From Cupriavidus lacunae (GTDB lineage Bacteria > Pseudomonadota > Gammaproteobacteria > Burkholderiales > Burkholderiaceae), in NCBI RefSeq assembly GCF_003353055.1, contig NZ_QKWJ01000003.1, positions 1 to 64,000 of the forward strand: a DNA stretch of 64,000 nt, given 5' to 3'. The notes beneath the pieces were generated by a model. That model was not told where the DNA came from. It worked only from the letters and a program-made list of their open reading frames with translations, and searched no databases. Of this stretch, positions 35,126 through 44,025 are shown piece by piece. Each line of letters starts with the position of its first letter. Position 1 is the stretch's first letter. The translations under genes were made by a program, and so were the position numbers.

Positions 35126-35219
35126 GGCAGCTTCTCCCAAAATGGAGCGCCAACAGTCAGGAGCTCCGATCGCTGGTCCGGCTCGAAGCGGACCAGCGGT
35201 TCTTTCCGATCTGGGCCAG

Positions 35220-36209
35220 TCAGGCTTTGATGAAAGCCAGGAGGTCCGCGTTGATGACCGCCGCCTGCGTCGTCGGCATGCCGTGCGGGAAGCCCTTATA
35301 GGTCTTCAGTGTGCCGTTTTTCAGGAGTTTGGCCGACAGCGGCCCGGAGTCGGCGTAGGGCACGATCTGATCGTCGTCGCCGTGCATTACCAATACAGGC
35401 AGGCTGATCTTCTTCAGGTCCTCGGTGAAATCGGTCTGTGAGAACGCGACGATGCCATCGTAGTGCGCCTTTGCGCTACCCATCATGCCTTGCCGCCACC
35501 AGTTCTGGATAATGCCTTCCTGGGGTTTCGCGCCTGGCCGGTTAAAGCCGTAGAACGGCCCCGCCGGGAGTTCCCGGAAAAACTGGGCCCGGTTGGTGGC
35601 GGTCTGCCGCTGCAGGTCGTCGAACACGGTCTTCGGGAGTCCACCCGGATTAGACGCGGTCTTGACCATGAGCGGCGGTACTGCGGCGATCAGGCAGGCT
35701 TTCGAGGCTCGCTTCTCGCCGTGGCGCGACAGGTAGCGTGCCACCTCGCCGCCGCCGGTGGAATGGCCCACGTGGATGGCGCCCGTGAGGTCGAGATGAT
35801 TTACCACGGTGGCCAAGTCATCAGCGTAATGATCCAGGTCGTGCCCGTCCCAGACCTGCGACGAACGGCCATGACCTCGCCGGTCATGGGCGACGACGCG
35901 ATAGCCCTTGGAGAGGAAGAACAGCATCTGGGCATCCCAGTCGTCGGAGCTCAACGGCCATCCGTGCGAGAAGACGATGGGCGTTGCGTTGGCGGGACCC
36001 CAATCCTTGTAGAAGATCTGGACACCGTCTTTGGTGGTGACGTAGCTCATGGCGAAGTTTCCTTGCGAGGCGCAATTCGGCGTCGTGGAGACGGCGGAAG
36101 ATGCGGACGGGAGGGCGGCAGTCACCGCTGCGCCCGTGCCAAGAATCAGCAATTGGCGGCGGCTGATTTCCGGTAGGACAGGCTGCGGTAGTGCGGACTC
36201 TGGCTTCAT
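35220..36209 (-). CDS. Tat-exported alpha/beta hydrolase, non-heme haloperoxidase family
   Basis: This 329-aa protein carries a classical hydrolase fold: VFSHGWPLSSDDWD (oxyanion region), nucleophile Ser in VGHSTGGGEV, Asp in MHGDDDQIVP and the C-terminal His in FPHGMP. These match cofactor-free chloroperoxidase/esterases. Unlike the cytosolic norm (about 275 aa starting MSYVTTKDG), this copy has a 55-residue N-terminal extension with SRRQLL-ILGTGAAVTAALPS, a twin-arginine signal. AAGGA precedes the start at 36209. Periplasmic ester hydrolysis is likely. Confidence 0.85.
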   Translation of the reverse strand: MKPESALPQPVLPEISRRQLLILGTGAAVTAALPSASSAVSTTPNCASQGNFAMSYVTTKDGVQIFYKDWGPANATPIVFSHGWPLSSDDWDAQMLFFLSKGYRVVAHDRRGHGRSSQVWDGHDLDHYADDLATVVNHLDLTGAIHVGHSTGGGEVARYLSRHGEKRASKACLIAAVPPLMVKTASNPGGLPKTVFDDLQRQTATNRAQFFRELPAGPFYGFNRPGAKPQEGIIQNWWRQGMMGSAKAHYDGIVAFSQTDFTEDLKKISLPVLVMHGDDDQIVPYADSGPLSAKLLKNGTLKTYKGFPHGMPTTQAAVINADLLAFIKA

Positions 36210-36322
36210 GGGATCAATTCCTTTCATGGGTTGGTACAGTGGTAGTCGGCAAGGTCAATGTAGATGCTTGCAATACCGACGCTGCTGACAGCGAGCGCCG
36301 CCGCCGCGCCTTCCAATGGCTG

Positions 36323-37216
36323 TTAGAGGTGCTTCGTGAACCAGTCGACCGCCTCGCGCGACGCGCTTGCCAGCCCCGACAGGTATGGGTCGAAGTGGCC
36401 GCCCTTCAGCAAGACCAGCCGCTTGGGTTCCAATGCCTGCTGGTAGGCCTTGAGCGCCAGATCGGTGACAGCGATGTGATCCCGCTCGGCTATCAGCATC
36501 AGCAGCGGGGTTGGCGAGACGCGGTCGATGAACTCACCCGGTGAATACATGCGGGCCCAGCGTACCGAACGCAGCGTCAGTGCGTTTTCCCAGATGCCCT
36601 CCGGCACCGACTGAAGGTAGAAGCTGACTGCGTCCACGGCCCTGTATGCGGCAGGCCTGGCCGGATCGTGGGTCACGATCGCCTGCGTTGCCGGCGGTTC
36701 GCCATTGAGTTGCGCGCGCTCGTCGACTGCGAACCTTGCATCAAGGTCCGCGATGGCCTCGGGCGGAATCCTACGCAGTGCCGTGGCGTAGCCATCGATG
36801 GCGGGCACCTGGGCCACGACAGCTTTCAATCGGCGGTCTGTCGCGCCCAGAACCAGGGCGTGGCCACCGGCGTAGCTCGTGCCCCAGATGCCAATGCGGT
36901 TCTCGTCCACTTCCGGTCGCGCCTGGATGTACGAGATGGCGCGGCGCCAGTCCGCAATCTGTTGCCAAGGGTTGACGTCTTGCCTGGGCGTGCCGCCACT
37001 GTCGCCAAAGTTGCGATGGTCGTGCAGCAACACGGCAAAGCCGGCCTCCGCAAACGCTTCGGCAAACGGCTCGATGCCGTGGTATTTCGTTCCCGCGAAG
37101 CCGTGTGCCATCGTGATGGCCGGCAGCGGTCCATTGCCATGCTTCGGCACGAACAGCCATGCCGACAACTCCACGCCACCCTCGGCCGGGAAACGCACTT
37201 CCTTTTTCTCGAACAT
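36323..37216 (-). CDS. alpha/beta hydrolase (dienelactone-hydrolase/S15-like)
   Basis: This 297-aa cytosolic hydrolase has MAHGFAGTKYHGIEPFAEAF, HDHRNFGDSGG, the nucleophile elbow GIWGTSYAGGHAL (Ser in GTSYAG), Asp in LIAERDHIAV and the catalytic His in LLKGGHFDPYL. The real start is at 37216 with GAGGG upstream; the ORF extension to 37585 is the shadow of the crotonase gene. It lies 16 bp after the crotonase stop and probably hydrolyses a thioester or ester made by that pathway. Confidence 0.85.
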   Translation of the reverse strand: MFEKKEVRFPAEGGVELSAWLFVPKHGNGPLPAITMAHGFAGTKYHGIEPFAEAFAEAGFAVLLHDHRNFGDSGGTPRQDVNPWQQIADWRRAISYIQARPEVDENRIGIWGTSYAGGHALVLGATDRRLKAVVAQVPAIDGYATALRRIPPEAIADLDARFAVDERAQLNGEPPATQAIVTHDPARPAAYRAVDAVSFYLQSVPEGIWENALTLRSVRWARMYSPGEFIDRVSPTPLLMLIAERDHIAVTDLALKAYQQALEPKRLVLLKGGHFDPYLSGLASASREAVDWFTKHL

Positions 37217-37232
37217 CGGTACACCCTCGCAG

Positions 37233-38051
37233 TCATGCATCGAGCTGGTCCAGCAAGCGGACAATGTCCAGCTCTGCTCCGCGCGTCTGGAAGCCCCGCG
37301 CCATGGCAACGGCCATCCGGCGCTGCACCGGCTCCGAGAGCATGCATTCCAGGAACAGGTCAGAATCCTTGCGGAAATCGTCCGCGCCAGCCAGTGAGAT
37401 GGCATTGACCCGCTCCTTGACGATAGCCTGCCCTGCCGCCGGGAACCGTGCGATGCGTCGGGCGAGCGATGCAACGAATTCGCCGAGCTGGTCCGCAGGC
37501 AATGCCCGGTTGATCCAGCCATAGCGTTCGGCAATGTCCGCGTCGTAGTCCAAGGCGCTGAGCATGACTTCGATCGCCCGGCCACGCCCCATCAGCCGGG
37601 TCAGGTATTGAATCGCGCCGGCGCCCGGGATCAAGCCGAATGCGGTTTCCATTTGGCTGAACAACGCGGTTTCCCGCGCTGCGAAGCGCATGTCACATGC
37701 CAGCACAAACTCGCTACCGACACCACGCACCCGGCCTTCGATCTGCGCGATAGTGACAAGCCGGCTGGCACTCATGTGGCGAAGCAACATTGCCACGGAT
37801 CGCTCGCCATTCAGCTTCGCGGCCGCCTCGCGATAAGCCTTCACCTGTGTGACGTCGACATGCGATATGAAATAGTCGGGATCGGCGCTCCTGAACACGA
37901 GGATCCTGACGCCTTCGTCAGCTTCGGCGTCCTGAATCAGGCTTACCAGATCGCGCACCACGTCGACGCCGAGCAGGTTCATCGGGGGTGCGGATATCTC
38001 CACGAAAAGAACCGCATCGTCGCGGCTCATTTTGAGCGTCTCGAACGTCAT
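37233..38051 (-). CDS. enoyl-CoA hydratase/isomerase family protein
   Basis: This 272-aa crotonase has unusual oxyanion segments: YFISHVDVTQVKAYR replaces the common AGxD loop and IEGRVRGVGSEFVLACDMRF is the second. GLIPGAGAIQYLTRLMG is intact. The start at 38051 has GGAG six bases upstream; the nine extra codons of the longer ORF are not needed. It is divergent from a LysR gene 162 bp away. Its first 22 codons and promoter are duplicated at 9168-9232. Confidence 0.86.
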   Translation of the reverse strand: MTFETLKMSRDDAVLFVEISAPPMNLLGVDVVRDLVSLIQDAEADEGVRILVFRSADPDYFISHVDVTQVKAYREAAAKLNGERSVAMLLRHMSASRLVTIAQIEGRVRGVGSEFVLACDMRFAARETALFSQMETAFGLIPGAGAIQYLTRLMGRGRAIEVMLSALDYDADIAERYGWINRALPADQLGEFVASLARRIARFPAAGQAIVKERVNAISLAGADDFRKDSDLFLECMLSEPVQRRMAVAMARGFQTRGAELDIVRLLDQLDA

Positions 38052-38321
38052 AGATGACTCCAATGGGTGGGTTGCCAAACCGAAGCGCGAGGTGAATCGC
38101 CGAGCAGCGCTGACCGATGCTCCGGCACGGCCTGGCTGATCGGAAATTTATGCTCCTGCCGATCTGTTGAATAGCTGTAGAATTGAGAACTACCCTCTCA
38201 TTGGTGGAAGGCCATGGATCGGCTCGAGGCAATGGTGATTCTGCTGGCGGCTACCGATACCGGAAGCCTTTCCGCCGCGAGTCGGAAACTTCGAATCCCT
38301 CTGGCCACGGTGAGCCGACGG
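37987..38321 (+). repeat. 335-bp direct repeat of 9168-9502
   Basis: This is the intact-context partner of the copy at 9168-9502, about 98 percent identical. It spans the crotonase start, the intergenic promoter region and the LysR HTH. Both genes continue normally here, so this locus is the better representative of the parent arrangement. Confidence 0.9.
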
Positions 38322-39167
38322 GTGTCCGAACTGGAGGCGCATTTGAATGTGCGCTTGCTGGTGCGCGGCACGCGGAAGGTGACACTGACGGAAGCCGGGC
38401 ACGGCTATGTGGCGTCCTGCCGGCGCGTGCTGGAAGACATCTCGGAAATCGAACGCACGGCCGCCGGCGAATATCATGCGGCTCAGGGGGAGTTGGTGAT
38501 CAGCGTCCCGCCTGTGATGGGACGCATCCACGTGATGCCAGTGGTCACTGAGTTCTTGCGCGCCTTTCCGCAAATCCGCATGCGGGTGCAGATGACGGAC
38601 CGCCTTGTCAACCTGCTGGAAGAGCGCGTGGATGTGGCGCTGCGTACGGGCACGCCTCCGAGCAGCCGTCTGGTCGGCGTGCCCGTTGGCCTGCTCCGGC
38701 AAGTAGTGTGCGCGAGCCCGCATTACATCAAGTTACGCGGCACACCCAGAAAGCCAGAGGATTTGCTGTCGCACGACTGCGTAGCGTATGAAGGATACGC
38801 AGTGGGTGGCAACTGGGAATTCCTTTCGAGAGGCCGCACATGCAAGGTCGAGGTACCTTCCCGGCTTGTCGTGGACTCGGTGGAAGCTGCCGTCGTTGCC
38901 GCGACCGAAGCAGCCGGCGTGGCACGTGTCACGTCCTATCAGATCGAGGGGCATGTTAAATCGGGCAGCTTGGTAAAGCTGCTGGAGGACTATGAACCGA
39001 AGCCAGCACCGATCAATCTGCTGTATCTGGGGCAAGGCCGAATTCCACTGAAACTCCGCGCCTTTCTCGATTACTCGGTGCCGAGATTGCGGCAAAGGCT
39101 GGGCTATACAGGCGCATCGGATCTCCGACCTCCGCGGAGAGATCAAAAGCTGCCGGTGCGGTCTTAG
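38214..39167 (+). CDS. LysR family transcriptional regulator
   Basis: This intact 317-aa LTTR has the N-terminal HTH MVILLAATDTGSLSAASRK and VSRRVSELEAHLNVRLLVRG, and an effector domain with PPVMGRIHVMPVVTEFL and EERVDVALRTGTPPSSRLV, a typical CrgA/DsdC-like pattern. It is divergent from the crotonase-hydrolase operon, which it probably regulates. The first third of the gene exists again in scrambled form at 9395-9963. Confidence 0.9.
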   Translation: MDRLEAMVILLAATDTGSLSAASRKLRIPLATVSRRVSELEAHLNVRLLVRGTRKVTLTEAGHGYVASCRRVLEDISEIERTAAGEYHAAQGELVISVPPVMGRIHVMPVVTEFLRAFPQIRMRVQMTDRLVNLLEERVDVALRTGTPPSSRLVGVPVGLLRQVVCASPHYIKLRGTPRKPEDLLSHDCVAYEGYAVGGNWEFLSRGRTCKVEVPSRLVVDSVEAAVVAATEAAGVARVTSYQIEGHVKSGSLVKLLEDYEPKPAPINLLYLGQGRIPLKLRAFLDYSVPRLRQRLGYTGASDLRPPRRDQKLPVRS

Positions 39168-39354
39168 GTCATCGCGTCAACATAGGGAAAGGCGCTGGCG
39201 GGTCGGTCACTTGATGGCCCCATCGTCAAGAATGCACGACTCCATCGAGCCAAGCCGACAGCGAGTGCGAATCCGTCGCACGCCGGGCGCGGTGCAGGCA
39301 AGAAGCGCCCACCACCGGAGACGGATGGCGGGCGTGACAGCAAACGTTGCAGGG

Positions 39355-39900
39355 TCATTGCACGACGATGCGCGATCCAATCTCAGCGATGGCCATTTGC
39401 GTGATGTGGAAGAAGCCGGCCACGTTCACGCCGATCGCGGTCGCATAGTCCTCGGCGGTGTAGCTGGTGAAGGGCTTCGCGATAAAGACGCCGGCGTTGT
39501 TGACCAGCGAGTCGATGCGGCCGAATTTCGCCAGCGCTGCGTCGATGACGCGGCGCGCGATGTCGCCGGAGACGGCCGGCACGACCGGGTCTTCCCACGG
39601 TTAGATGCTGCGGGCGGTGGGGACGACGACGTAGGCGTGCTCGCGGCACGCCTTGACCAGTTCGGCGCCGATGCCTTGGGACGCGCCGATGATCAGGGCA
39701 ACTTATGGACAATGTGATGCAGGCGTTCCCAGCCGCCCCGGCACGCATGGAATCTGAGCGAGGACGTTGAGCGCCGCCAGTTCGGCTGCCTGCATGCCTT
39801 CTTCGAAGTTCCTTGCTGTCCAGTCCCTGCCAGATCACCTTGCCGCCCGCCTGCGGCAACTGGCCTGAGACAAACAGCCGGTCGCCAGCCTGGCTCACCG
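39355..39900 (-). pseudogene. decayed RidA-like gene followed by a decayed SDR gene
   Basis: On the minus strand from about 39900 comes a RidA-like start (RLFVSGQLPQAGGKVIWQGL) that shifts frame at a 5-base deletion. An SDR follows (VALIIGASQGIGAELVKACR) with a TAA after ARSI, then, in the same frame, GDIARRVIDAALAKFGRIDS, LVNNAGVFIAKPFTSYTAED and a premature end at 39355 before the catalytic Tyr. A 13-base deletion relative to the copy at 9.7 kb removes part of GDIADPAT. Both genes are dead. Confidence 0.82.
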
Positions 39901-40468
39901 CCGATTAGCTGCCGAGAGGTTTGAGCGGTTCATGCAGTGTCAACCAGCCCTGGACCGTTTCTCGTTCTGGCCAGTGTTCAGCACCATCCTTAGTGTTGCT
40001 CCATCCGAGTCAAAGTCTGACCCTGGCATCGTAACGCTGCAAAGCGAAACGAGGTGTGGATCGTCTCTTCCGACTCAGTAAGCGGCCATAGAGACTGAGT
40101 GTGGTCGAGCGGCCGAGACGGGTCGGTAAGAGCCGACCGGCGAGCCGGGGGGCGGGCGTCACTTCCCGGCCATCTCCTGCCGCTCGCCTTCGCGCTCCAG
40201 CAGACATCTCAACGGCTGTTCAGCCACAAATAGCAGACGCGCGTCCGTCGTTCGCATGTGCCTAATACCTGCGCGGCGACATGCTGTGCTGCCGTGTGTT
40301 CGCAGCGCCATCGCGCTGCCAGCAACCCAAGACCACTGCGGGGCGACACAGGAAAGTTATCCATTGTGAATGAGCTGGCCAAGGCTGCGACACCGTCCAC
40401 AGGCATCGGCCTTGCCAGTGCATATCTCTGGCCTGCGTCGGCCCCGAGAATTGCGGCCGCCCGGATCC
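39901..40468. other. gene-poor stretch with dispersed-repeat motifs
   Basis: No gene is supported over about 570 bp. A 6-bp-stem hairpin, GGTCGGTAAGAGCCGACC (40121-40138), recurs in near-identical form at about 52487. ACTCAGT...ACTGAGT flanks another small hairpin near 40073-40101. These look like intergenic repeat remnants downstream of the dioxygenase gene. Confidence 0.45.
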
Positions 40469-41467
40469 TTACATCGTCGCCTGGAAGTTGGCAGCTACAC
40501 GCTGGCGCAGGTAGTCCTCCGCGCTGATCGGCGCGTACTTGCCGGACGGGCTTTCGATCATCACGTCGCGGTTGGCCTGGCAAAAGAACGCCAGGCTGTA
40601 GCGCGAGCCCTGGTATTCATGCGGCTGCGGGTTGCGCACGCGGTGGAAATTGGAGGGCAACTGGTCATCGCTCCAGCGCATCAGCATGTCCCCAATATTG
40701 CAGGTGATGATGTCATCCGCCGGCTCGATGCTGGTCCATTCCTGGCCGTCCATCTCCTTGCCCGGACACAGTTGCAGGCCGCCCTGGCCCGCACGCTGGA
40801 ACAGCAGCGTCAGGCAGTCGAAATCTGTATGTGCGCCGGCGCGCCACAGTCCGGATGGCACCGAGGGGTCGCTCGGGAAGTAGTGCAGCAGGCGCAGCGT
40901 GCTCTGGTAGGTAGGTCGGGACGGGTCGTGCGCGCGGGTGAAGAAGTCGCGCGCGAAGCCGAGCTTCTCGGCGAAGCAAGACAGCACGCGCATGCCGACC
41001 TGCCAGCATTGCGCCTCGAACGCCAGCATGACAGCACGAAATGCCGGCAGCTCGTCTTCGGTCGGCCACAGCGGCGCCATGTGCGGCAGCGTGATCTGGT
41101 ATGACTCTTTCTGGTCGTGTGTGCCCGTGGAGGGGCGCACCTGCGCCTTGCTCTCCCAGCCGCTGTTCAGTGCCCGCTGCAAGGGGTACTGCGCCTTGAC
41201 GCCGTCCGGCAGGGCGAAGAAGCGCTGTGCCATCTCGAACGCTCCCTGGACCTGCGTCAGGTCGATGCCGTGGTTGACGAGCTGGAAAAAACCGACGTCG
41301 GTGGCGGCTGCCCACAGCGCTTCGGTGATCTGCGTGCGGCGCGCTTCGAAGTTGGACAGGTCAATACGGCGGACTTCACGCGCATGGGTCTCGGAACCCT
41401 GGCCGCCCATGCAGGCTTCCTTGTCGAGTTCGGTCAGTGTGTAAGGAGAGGCAGTCAGCGTAGTCAT
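40469..41467 (-). CDS. Fe(II)/2-oxoglutarate-dependent oxygenase, isopenicillin-N-synthase-like
   Basis: This 332-aa enzyme has the full facial triad: His213 and Asp215 in GAHTDFDCLTLLF and His275 in NFHRVRNP, with Arg289 of GSRYSLAFF for the 2-oxoglutarate carboxylate. The N-terminal VGFFQLVNHGID is typical of this family. GGAG precedes the ATG at 41467, so the 18-codon extension is rejected. It is divergent from an ABC importer/deaminase operon, separated by 630 bp that carry a large inverted element. It could hydroxylate or demethylate an N-heterocycle, by analogy with fungal xanthine dioxygenase; this is inference. Confidence 0.87.
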   Translation of the reverse strand: MTTLTASPYTLTELDKEACMGGQGSETHAREVRRIDLSNFEARRTQITEALWAAATDVGFFQLVNHGIDLTQVQGAFEMAQRFFALPDGVKAQYPLQRALNSGWESKAQVRPSTGTHDQKESYQITLPHMAPLWPTEDELPAFRAVMLAFEAQCWQVGMRVLSCFAEKLGFARDFFTRAHDPSRPTYQSTLRLLHYFPSDPSVPSGLWRAGAHTDFDCLTLLFQRAGQGGLQLCPGKEMDGQEWTSIEPADDIITCNIGDMLMRWSDDQLPSNFHRVRNPQPHEYQGSRYSLAFFCQANRDVMIESPSGKYAPISAEDYLRQRVAANFQATM

Positions 41468-41654
41468 TTGTGCTCCGTGCGAAGGAAGGTCGATGGGTGT
41501 CGGACCGGGAGCAGCAGGCAACGCGTGGAAGCTTGAGCAAGCGATCCGGGCAGCAGTCTTGAAGCTCCGACGGCAAGCAAGCCAAGCCGCTGCGGCCCGA
41601 CCTGTTCCGACTTCAAGAGCAATTCCCGGCCAGCCGGCACGATATGTGCCACTG

Positions 41655-41674
41655 GTGAACGCTTCTACTCTCGC
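41655..41674. promoter_or_regulatory. left arm of a 20-bp inverted element in the divergent promoter region
   Basis: GTGAACGCTTCTACTCTCGC is exactly repeated in reverse orientation at 41877-41896. Weaker similarity extends inward on both arms for about 14 further bases, ending CGCAA. The two arms are 202 bp apart between divergent genes, consistent with paired binding sites for one regulator. Confidence 0.6.
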
Positions 41675-41876
41675 CTGCGACTACGCAAAGTCCACGCCAG
41701 GCTGCGAGGTCGGTCAGATGAGGGGGAATTACCCGGGAGACGCACCAGCGGAAATCCCGGCGCACCGCCAGCGTGCATGCCATGCACACCGATGGCGTGT
41801 CGGCATGGGGGGCACGGCACCCATATACACGCCCCCCCGCACCGCCGCGGTTGGCATGGAAGTTGCGGGAGTACAA

Positions 41877-41896
41877 GCGAGAGTAGAAGCGTTCAC
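41877..41896. promoter_or_regulatory. right arm of the 20-bp inverted element
   Basis: It is the exact reverse complement of 41655-41674. This arm and its flank also contain a tandem direct repeat, GAGTACAAGCG then GAGTAGAAGCG, with a 12-bp period, which suggests two recognition half-sites on one face of the helix. Confidence 0.6.
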
Positions 41897-42097
41897 TGTC
41901 GCGCCGGGAACCGAACAGCATTTCGGATAATCAGCGCGACAGCCGGAAATTGCTCTTGAAAGCCGCGCCTGCGTGTCCGCTAGTTCGGGCCGAGGCCGTG
42001 CCTTCATGACGCATGCCCGGCATCTATGGAAGCGCTCGGGCTCTCATCATGGCGCGACCGCAGGCGTGTTGAACGACAGCTCAAACCGCGCCCCGCC

Positions 42098-43084
42098 ATG
42101 ACACCTCGCCTCTTGCTCCGCCGCCTGCTCGGGTTGGCAGCCATTGCCGCCACCTGCTGGTCCGCCAGCGCCTTCGCACTCGACAAGGTTGTTTTCCTCA
42201 CCTCCTGGTACGCCCAGTCCGAACACGGCGGCTTCTACCAGGCCGTTGCCACCGGCCTCTACAAGAAATATGGCCTCGATGTGCAGATCCGCATGGGCGG
42301 GCCGCAAGTCAACGGCATGCAGATCCTGACCAGCGGCCAGGCAGACTTCCTGATGGGCTATGACCTGCAGGTGCTCAAGAGCGTCGAGCAGGGCGTGCCT
42401 GTCACCACGGTCGGCGCCTCGATGCAGACCGACCCGCAAGGCATGATGACGCATGAAGACGTGAAGAGCCTTGCGGACCTGAAGACGCGCACCGTCCTGG
42501 TCTCCACCTCCGGACGCACGACCTGGTGGCCGTGGCTGCGGGCCAAGTACAAGCTCGATGAATCGCAGTCGCGCGTCTACACGTTCAACCTGCAGCCATT
42601 CTTTGCTGATCCCAATGCCGCGCAGCAGGCCTACGCGTCGTCGGAGCTGTTCAGTGCCGACAAGGCGGGCGTGAAGGCGCGCTTCTTCCTGTTTGCCGAT
42701 GATGGCTACCCGCCCTACGGCACCACCATCGTGACGATGCAGAAGACCGCCAGGGAAAAGCCGGAGCTGGTCGCTCGTTTCGTGCGTGCCTCGATGGAAG
42801 GCTGGAAGAGCTACCTGGCCGACCCGGCGCCCGCCAACGCGCTCATCAAGCGTGACAACCCGAACATGAAGGACGACCAGCTCGCCTATGGACTGGAGAA
42901 GCTCAAGCAGTTCCGCATGATCACCGGCGGGGACGCCGCCACGCAGGGCATTGGCGTGATGACCGACGCGCGCTGGCGCAAGACGCGTGATTTCATGGTC
43001 GAGGTGGGTCTGCTCAAGGCCGATCTTGACTGGAAGCGTGCCTACACCACGCAGTTCGTCAAGGACCTGAAGGTGATGCCATGA
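42098..43084 (+). CDS. ABC transporter substrate-binding protein, NMT1/ThiY-like
   Basis: This 328-aa periplasmic protein has signal peptide LLGLAAIAATCWSASAFA cut before LDKVVF. The NMT1/ThiY-like fold shows FLTSWYAQSEHGGFYQAVAT, GLYKKYGLDVQIRMGGP and QVNGMQILTSGQADFLMGYD. Proteins of this type bind pyrimidines, riboflavin-like compounds, sulfonates or nitrate. Given the deaminase and molybdenum hydroxylase downstream, a purine- or pyrimidine-like ligand is inferred. The start at 42098 gives a proper signal peptide; the 42026 ATG does not. Confidence 0.86.
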   Translation: MTPRLLLRRLLGLAAIAATCWSASAFALDKVVFLTSWYAQSEHGGFYQAVATGLYKKYGLDVQIRMGGPQVNGMQILTSGQADFLMGYDLQVLKSVEQGVPVTTVGASMQTDPQGMMTHEDVKSLADLKTRTVLVSTSGRTTWWPWLRAKYKLDESQSRVYTFNLQPFFADPNAAQQAYASSELFSADKAGVKARFFLFADDGYPPYGTTIVTMQKTAREKPELVARFVRASMEGWKSYLADPAPANALIKRDNPNMKDDQLAYGLEKLKQFRMITGGDAATQGIGVMTDARWRKTRDFMVEVGLLKADLDWKRAYTTQFVKDLKVMP

Positions 43085-43129
43085 AGACCGCATCGCATGC
43101 CGAATCCGTGTTCTATTGGGGAGGCCGCC

Positions 43130-44008
43130 ATGTCGCTCGTCTTTCGTAGTAGCAGCCGCGCTGCTGCCGTCCCGCAAGCGGGTGGCAGCCCGCTTCCGCT
43201 GGATGGCGTGCGTGCCGCCGATGCCCCGGCGTTGTTCGCCAACCAGGTCGAGAAGACGTATCCGAACGGCACCGTGGCCCTCGAGCGGGTCAGGCTAGCC
43301 ATCCAGCCGGGCGAGTTCGTCTCACTGCTCGGGCCGTCCGGCTGCGGCAAGAGCACGCTGCTCAAGCTGTTTGCCGGACTTGAACAACCGTCGGCCGGCC
43401 ATGTGCGCTGGTGGGGCGGCCCTGCGCTCGCCGCAGGTATCGGCGCGCCAGGACGCACGCTCGCGATGGTATTCCAGGAGGCAACGTTGATGCCATGGGC
43501 GAGCGTGGCGGACAACGCGCGCCTGCCGCTCGATCTGGCCCGCAAGCCGCGCGCGGAGGCCGACGAGCGCGTACGGCGCGCCCTCGCGCTCGTCGGCCTC
43601 GGTCACTTCGGAAAAGCGTACCCGCGCGAGTTGTCCGGCGGCATGCAGATGCGCGTGTCGATCGCGCGTGCCCTGGCCGTGCATCCCGACCTCCTGCTGA
43701 TGGACGAGCCCTTTGGCGCGCTGGACGAGTTTACGCGCAACAAGCTCGATGCCGACCTGCGCGCACTGTGGGCCGAGCGCGGGCTGACGGTGGTGTTTGT
43801 CACGCACAGCATCTACGAGGCGGTCTATCTGTCGAGCCGTGTGATCGTCATGGCAGCTCGCCCCGGCCGGGTCATTGCTGACGTGCCGATCGAAGGCCCG
43901 GCCGTGCGCGACGATGCCTTCCGCGTGTCGCCGGCCTTCATGCAGTACTGCGCGCAACTGTCGGCGCTGCTGACACAGGCCAATACCGGTGCACCGGCGG
44001 CCGACTGA
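43130..44008 (+). CDS. ABC transporter ATP-binding protein, SsuB/TauB/ThiZ type
   Basis: This 292-aa ATPase has Walker A GPSGCGKST, the Q-loop VFQEATLMPW, signature LSGGMQMRVSIARAL, Walker B LLLMDEPFGALDE and the switch His in THSIYEA. An extra 35-residue N-terminal extension precedes the domain. GGGGAGG lies before the ATG at 43130. It energises uptake with the permease 18 bp downstream. Confidence 0.9.
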   Translation: MSLVFRSSSRAAAVPQAGGSPLPLDGVRAADAPALFANQVEKTYPNGTVALERVRLAIQPGEFVSLLGPSGCGKSTLLKLFAGLEQPSAGHVRWWGGPALAAGIGAPGRTLAMVFQEATLMPWASVADNARLPLDLARKPRAEADERVRRALALVGLGHFGKAYPRELSGGMQMRVSIARALAVHPDLLLMDEPFGALDEFTRNKLDADLRALWAERGLTVVFVTHSIYEAVYLSSRVIVMAARPGRVIADVPIEGPAVRDDAFRVSPAFMQYCAQLSALLTQANTGAPAAD

Positions 44009-44025
44009 TCTTTGGAGAACCCATC

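Larger units (their letters stand above)
41468..42097. other. 630-bp divergent intergenic region
   Basis: The region lies between the dioxygenase and the ABC operon and holds no supported gene. It contains the two arms described separately and a C-run (41831-41837). Its length is large for this dense region, which fits complex regulation. Confidence 0.5.
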
